Shown here piece after piece: positions 60,322 through 64,000 of a stretch of 64,000 nt of DNA. Under the pieces are notes generated by a model. It saw only the letters and a list, made by a program, of their open reading frames with translations. It was not told the DNA's origin and did not search any database. Source of the stretch: Limimonas halophila (GTDB lineage: Bacteria > Pseudomonadota > Alphaproteobacteria > Kiloniellales > Rhodovibrionaceae); the NCBI RefSeq assembly GCF_900100655.1, contig NZ_FNCE01000008.1, positions 62,001 to 126,000 on the forward strand, written 5' to 3'. How positions within the stretch are numbered: the stretch's first letter is position 1; each line of letters begins with the position of its first letter. The translations under genes and the position numbers were made by a program.

Positions 60322-60463
60322 GGGCGCAGGATACGCGGCGCGGGCGCGGAAGGGAATCGGGCACCGTCCCGTTCTTGCGTTCACACTGTTTCAACCCAAA
60401 TCCGCTATACGAGACACTCGATGGCCGGCCGAGCCGGTCACAGCATGGGGGACGAGGGCGGCG

Positions 60464-60943
60464 ATGGCGGACGAGAGCGCGAGCGACGGCGGAAAACAGA
60501 GCCGCAAAGGGCTGGTGACGGTCCTCGTGGCGGTGGTGGGCCTGGCGCTGGCCGCGGCGGGCGGCGCGGCGTTCCTGGTGCTCACCGACGGCAAGACCGG
60601 CGAGGCGAAGGCCGACAAGAAACCGGCGTCGCTCTCGGCGGACCAGGTCTACTACCAGCCGGTGCCGCAGATGATCGTCGGGCTCGACGGGCCGGGCCAC
60701 GACCGCGTCCAGCTTCACGTCAGCCTGGAGGTGGCGAGCCAGGCCGCCAAAAGCGAAGTCAAGCGTATGAGCCCGCGCATCATGGACGCCTTCCGCCAGC
60801 ACCTCAGTGACCTGACCCCCGGCGAGATGGACGGGGAAGCCGGCACGAAGAAGCTGCGGCAGGCCCTGCTCAAGCGCGCCCGGGCGGCCACGCAGGAGGC
60901 CGAGGTCCACGGCCTGCTCTTCCGCAAGCTCGTCGTCCACTGA
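60464..60943 (+). CDS. fliL: FliL family flagellar basal body-associated protein
   Basis: 159 residues. One N-terminal transmembrane helix (about 17-38) precedes a periplasmic stomatin-like FliL domain: VYYQPVPQMIVGLDGPGHDRVQLHVSLEVASQ, then SPRIMDAFRQHLSDLTPGEMDGEAGTKKLRQALLKRA. FliL rings surround the stator units and support motor torque. No other flagellar gene is in the window, which is unusual because fliL normally sits with fliM/fliN. Confidence 0.85.
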   Translation: MADESASDGGKQSRKGLVTVLVAVVGLALAAAGGAAFLVLTDGKTGEAKADKKPASLSADQVYYQPVPQMIVGLDGPGHDRVQLHVSLEVASQAAKSEVKRMSPRIMDAFRQHLSDLTPGEMDGEAGTKKLRQALLKRARAATQEAEVHGLLFRKLVVH

Positions 60944-61009
60944 GCGGGCGGCCGACCCAAGCGGTCCGGCATCAGCGCCATCAGCGCCGGGCGCGTCCGC
61001 GACCCGTCA

Positions 61010-62515
61010 TCAGTCCCGCCCGCGGCGAACCCCGCGAATCACCCGCTTGGCGGGCAGGATCAGGCGCACCGTGGTCCCCGCGTCCGGCTCGGTGTCGATC
61101 GCCATGTCGCCGCCGTGCGCGCGCAGCAGGCCGCGCGTCATCGCCAGGCCGATCGTCTTGAGCGTCAGGTTCGGATGGCCCTGCCGGCCGGTTTCGGGCG
61201 TCATGATGTGCGACAGCTTGTCCGCCGGGATGCCGGGACCGCGGTCGGTTACGGCGATCACCGCTTCGCCGCCGGCGTCGATACGCACCTCGACCGCGAT
61301 CGAAGCGTCCGCAGGCGACACCTGAAGCGCATTGCTGATGACCGTCATCACGCTGCGCTGCATCGCGACGCGTTCCGCTTCCACCTTCAGGTGCTCGGGC
61401 GCGTCCACCTCGATCCGGTCCGTGCCGCTGCCGGCGGCCGCAGCGGCAAGGCGCCGCGCCAGCTCGATCTCCGCCACGAGGTCGAGGGGTTCGGCCGCGA
61501 CGGGCGCGTTTTCCAGATCCACGGCGTCCAACGCCAGGATGTCGTCCACCAGCCGGCGCAGGTAGCTGGCGGCGGTGGAAATGTCGCCGGCCGCCCGCGC
61601 GACGTGGCCATCGTGCTCGGCCAGCTCGGCGGCGCTGGGCAACCGGGCGGCCAGCCCCGAAATGGCGTCGACGGCCAACCGCATGTCGCCGCTGACCTTC
61701 TGAACGTGCGTGCTCTTGGCGCGGCTGGTTGCGGCGGCGGCGTCGCGCGCTTCCAGCAAGCCCTGCTCCATGGTCTTCCACTGCGAGATGTCGCGCAGGT
61801 AGGCGACGACGAGGTGGCGGTCGTTCACGGTCGTCGGCTGGCCCGCGACCTCGACGGCGACGCTGCGGCCGTCGGCGCGTTGCACCGCCGCTTCCGGCAC
61901 GTACCGGCGCTCGCCGCGCGCGAACGCGGCCATCGCCGCGGCGCCCGCGGCGCTTTCCGCCGAGGGTTGCAGATCCGCCAGGCGGCAGCCGAGCAGCTCC
62001 TCGATGCCGCAGCCGAACAGCGTTTCGGCCTGGGCGCTGGCCTCGACGACACGCTGCGTTTCGGTTTCGAGCAGAAGGATGGTGTCGGGGCTGGCGTCCA
62101 GGACGGCGCGCTGCTTGGCTTCGGCGGCGGCGAGCTGGGCCTCCCAGGCGTGTTCGTCGGTGATGTCGCGGACAATGGCGGTGGCGCGGGTTTCCTGGTC
62201 GCTGCTGGCGTGCTTCACGACCGAAGCGCGCGCGGGGAAGACGCCGCCGTCCTTGCGTTTTCCCTCGATGTGCCGGCGCGAGGCCATGTCGCGGCCGGTT
62301 TCGGGCCCGGCCAGAAGCGCGGCCACGTCGTGGCCGTGCTGGTTGCGGTACCGCTCTGGAATCAGGATGTCGAGCTGCTGGCCGTACAGCTCGGCCGCCG
62401 AGTAGCCGAACATGCGCTCCGCGCCGCGATTGATGAAAACGATGCGCTGCTCGCGGTCGATCGTCACCACCGCGTCGGGGATGTAGTCGAGGAAGGTGAG
62501 GAGGGTGTCGTGCAT
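61010..62515 (-). CDS. PAS-domain sensor kinase lacking the phospho-acceptor histidine
   Basis: 501 residues, no membrane segment, so cytoplasmic. Two PAS domains are seen: about 5-120 (FLDYIPDAVVTIDREQRIVFINRGAERMFGYSAAEL, ending IVRDITDE) and about 135-245. The dimerisation helix SRAKSTHVQKVSGDMRLAVDAISGL aligns with the HisKA H-box, but the phospho-acceptor His is Gly276. The ATPase domain is intact: N-box ISNAL (Asn395), G1 DRGPGIP (424-430), G2 GLLRAHGGDMAIDTEPDAGTTVRLILP. It may act as an ATP sensor or through a partner kinase. No response regulator gene is adjacent. Confidence 0.85.
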   Translation of the reverse strand: MHDTLLTFLDYIPDAVVTIDREQRIVFINRGAERMFGYSAAELYGQQLDILIPERYRNQHGHDVAALLAGPETGRDMASRRHIEGKRKDGGVFPARASVVKHASSDQETRATAIVRDITDEHAWEAQLAAAEAKQRAVLDASPDTILLLETETQRVVEASAQAETLFGCGIEELLGCRLADLQPSAESAAGAAAMAAFARGERRYVPEAAVQRADGRSVAVEVAGQPTTVNDRHLVVAYLRDISQWKTMEQGLLEARDAAAATSRAKSTHVQKVSGDMRLAVDAISGLAARLPSAAELAEHDGHVARAAGDISTAASYLRRLVDDILALDAVDLENAPVAAEPLDLVAEIELARRLAAAAAGSGTDRIEVDAPEHLKVEAERVAMQRSVMTVISNALQVSPADASIAVEVRIDAGGEAVIAVTDRGPGIPADKLSHIMTPETGRQGHPNLTLKTIGLAMTRGLLRAHGGDMAIDTEPDAGTTVRLILPAKRVIRGVRRGRD

Positions 62516-62884
62516 TGGCTCATGTCCGTCGCGGGCCTTGGTCGCGCGGCCGCTGCCGCCACACCGGGGCGTTCCAGTCCCGGGTTCAGTGGTCAGTGGG
62601 ACAGACCTCTTGGTAAGCGGGTATGAGATGGATCAAATCGCGTGGCCCGTGCCGCGCGGTCACGGTGCACCGCCCCGGCAAGGAACCCGCGATCCGGGGA
62701 CGAGTCGGTTTCGTGCGAAAATGAACACTCCATCCCGACCGCCCCGCCGCGTGGAACGACAAAACCCTAATTCAGCATTTTCGGCATGCCAAACCGTTTG
62801 TTGTCACGTTGTTCCATGTTTAGGGATGGCCGGGACTGACCGCGCAACACCGCCGCACGGCACGGCATTTTGGGGGATCGGACG
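62516..62884. other. 369-base intergenic region
   Basis: Divergent spacer between the sensor kinase and the oxidoreductase gene; promoters for both must lie here. An AT-richer patch covers about 62700-62830. ATGAG-N4-ATCAA at 62623-62636 matches eight of ten positions of an FNR-type dyad, too weak to claim. No gene seen. Confidence 0.55.
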
Positions 62885-64000
62885 ATGGCCGATGTCACGC
62901 GTTTCCCGGCGCTCGACGGTGTTTCCGGCTGGGACGCGCTGGCCGGCGACACGCTGGCGACGACGCCGCTGAGTGGTTGGCAGCGCGCCCGGTTTGCCGT
63001 CATCGGCGGCGGCTTCACCGGGTTGGCGGCGGCGCGCGGCTTGGCCGAGCGCTTTCCCGACGCCGAGGTCGTGCTGCTCGACGCGCTGCGGATCGGCCAG
63101 GGCACCTCCGGCCGCAACGCGGGCTTCATCATCGACGTGCCGCACAACCTGGATTCCGACGAAGCCGACCCGGTTCAGGACCGCCAGGTCACGCGGCTGA
63201 ACCGCTGGGCGGTGGAGATGCTGCGCGAACAGGTCACGGCGAACGGCATCGCCTGCGACTGGGACGACGCCGGCAAATACCTCTTGGCCGCCGAAGCGCG
63301 GCACATCGACTCCCTGAAGGGCTTCACCGACACGCTGGACGGGCTGGGCGAGCCCCACACCTGGCTGGAGGGGCCGGACCTGAGCGCCCGCATCGGCACG
63401 GACTACTACCGCGCCGGCGTCTACACGCCCGGCAACGTCCTGATGAACCCGGCCGCGCTGGTGCGCGGGCTGGCCCGGTCGCTGCCCGCCAACGTCACGC
63501 TTCACGAGCTGTCGCCGGTGGTCACAACCACCTACGGCGAGCCGCACCGCCTGGAAACGCCGACGGGCGTTCTCGAAGCCGACCACATCGTCTGCGCCAC
63601 CAATTCCTTCACTGGGGAGTTCGGCTTCGGCGACCGCTACGTGCCGGTGTTCAGCTACGCCAGCCTGACGCGCCCACTCACGCCCGAGGAAGACGCCGCG
63701 ATCGGCGCGGTGCGGCCATGGGGCGCGACCGCCGCCCATCCGGCGGGGACCACGCTGCGCGTCACCCCCGACCGCCGCGTGTTCGTGCGCAACATGCTGC
63801 GCTGGCGCGCCGAGCTGTGCAGCGGCCCGCCCGATCTGGCCGCGGCGGCGCGCACGCACCAGCAGGCGCTGCGGGCGCGTTTCCCGACGCTGGCGGACGT
63901 GCCCTTCGAGCACACCTGGGGCGGCATGCTGTGCATGACGCGCAACTTCCAGCCCTGCTTCGGGACGGTGCGGCCGGGCGTGCACGTCGCCGCCGGGATG
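62885..64000 (+). CDS. FAD-dependent amine/amino-acid oxidoreductase (DAO family), partial
   Basis: 372 codons, still open at the window end. After an N-terminal lead (SGWDALAGDTLATTPLSGWQ) comes the FAD-binding FAVIGGGFTGLAAARGLAERFPDAEVVLLDALRIGQGTSGRNAGFI (GxGxxG dinucleotide fold). VYTPGNVLMNPAALVRGLARSL and VCATNSFTGEFG follow, and HTWGGMLCMTRNFQPCFG near the end resembles the glycine-oxidase/PuuB-like C-terminal pattern. It probably oxidises an amine or amino acid; the substrate is unknown. GGGGGAT lies just upstream of ATG 62885. Confidence 0.88.
   Translation, partial: MADVTRFPALDGVSGWDALAGDTLATTPLSGWQRARFAVIGGGFTGLAAARGLAERFPDAEVVLLDALRIGQGTSGRNAGFIIDVPHNLDSDEADPVQDRQVTRLNRWAVEMLREQVTANGIACDWDDAGKYLLAAEARHIDSLKGFTDTLDGLGEPHTWLEGPDLSARIGTDYYRAGVYTPGNVLMNPAALVRGLARSLPANVTLHELSPVVTTTYGEPHRLETPTGVLEADHIVCATNSFTGEFGFGDRYVPVFSYASLTRPLTPEEDAAIGAVRPWGATAAHPAGTTLRVTPDRRVFVRNMLRWRAELCSGPPDLAAAARTHQQALRARFPTLADVPFEHTWGGMLCMTRNFQPCFGTVRPGVHVAAGM

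Noticed and set aside
62623-62636. FNR-type site ATGAG-N4-ATCAA
   Set aside because: Only one half-site is perfect; two mismatches in the other make it unconvincing alone.

Overview
The window is a high-G+C (roughly 70% by eye) chromosomal segment of an alphaproteobacterium. Three gene orders point there: mdh-sucC-sucD-sucA-odhB, hemC-hemD-mitofilin-hemY beside tsaD-gpsA, and pyrF...trpF-trpB-trpA-accD-folC next to cmk-rpsA-ihfB. PAS_5, HIG1-type and IalB-type genes fit as well. A Rhodospirillales-like, possibly halophilic, member is my inference. No taxonomic marker such as 16S rRNA is present. The content is almost entirely core housekeeping, with one clear AT-rich intruder.

Layout. 1-2542: the end of an exported-protein gene, an outer-membrane porin with an excellent terminator, and a 689-base intergenic region. 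2543-10589: a TCA-cycle block (malate dehydrogenase, succinyl-CoA synthetase, 2-oxoglutarate dehydrogenase E1 and an E2 with two lipoyl domains). 10597-20444: small membrane proteins, an AspT-type transporter, rlmN, an IalB-family protein, a SpoU-type RNA methyltransferase, an R. etli-type asparaginase, acetoacetyl-CoA synthetase, DUF3429/DUF1232 genes, phhB and a zincin. 20479-29021: yraN-rsmI diverging from an LppC-like lipoprotein, a GIY-YIG-like gene, a membrane protein behind a perfect CRP-type site, hemW-rdgB-rph, and hrcA-grpE. 29209-37272: dapB, a small HTH protein, an orphan degenerate response regulator, an AsmA protein, a PAS_5 protein, a class A PBP and tRNA-Thr(CGU). 37324-44529: hemY, mitofilin, hemD, hemC, then tsaD, gpsA and a HIG1-like gene.

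44530-46248 is an AT-rich insertion holding one Schlafen/AlbA_2-type gene. 46249-59814 carries a bestrophin, a CPA2 antiporter, folC, accD, trpA, trpB, a structured non-coding element, trpF, two paralogous membrane proteins, pyrF, a LapA-like gene, ihfB, rpsA and cmk. 59941-64000 holds an unknown gene, an isolated fliL, a PAS sensor kinase lacking its phospho-acceptor histidine, and an FAD-dependent oxidoreductase cut by the window end.

Most likely new biology: the AT-rich AlbA_2 island; the mitofilin protein with an N-terminal DNA-binding-type helix-turn-helix domain; the kinase without its histidine and the receiver without its switch residues; the dual-lipoyl E2o; and the multi-hairpin element between trpF and trpB.
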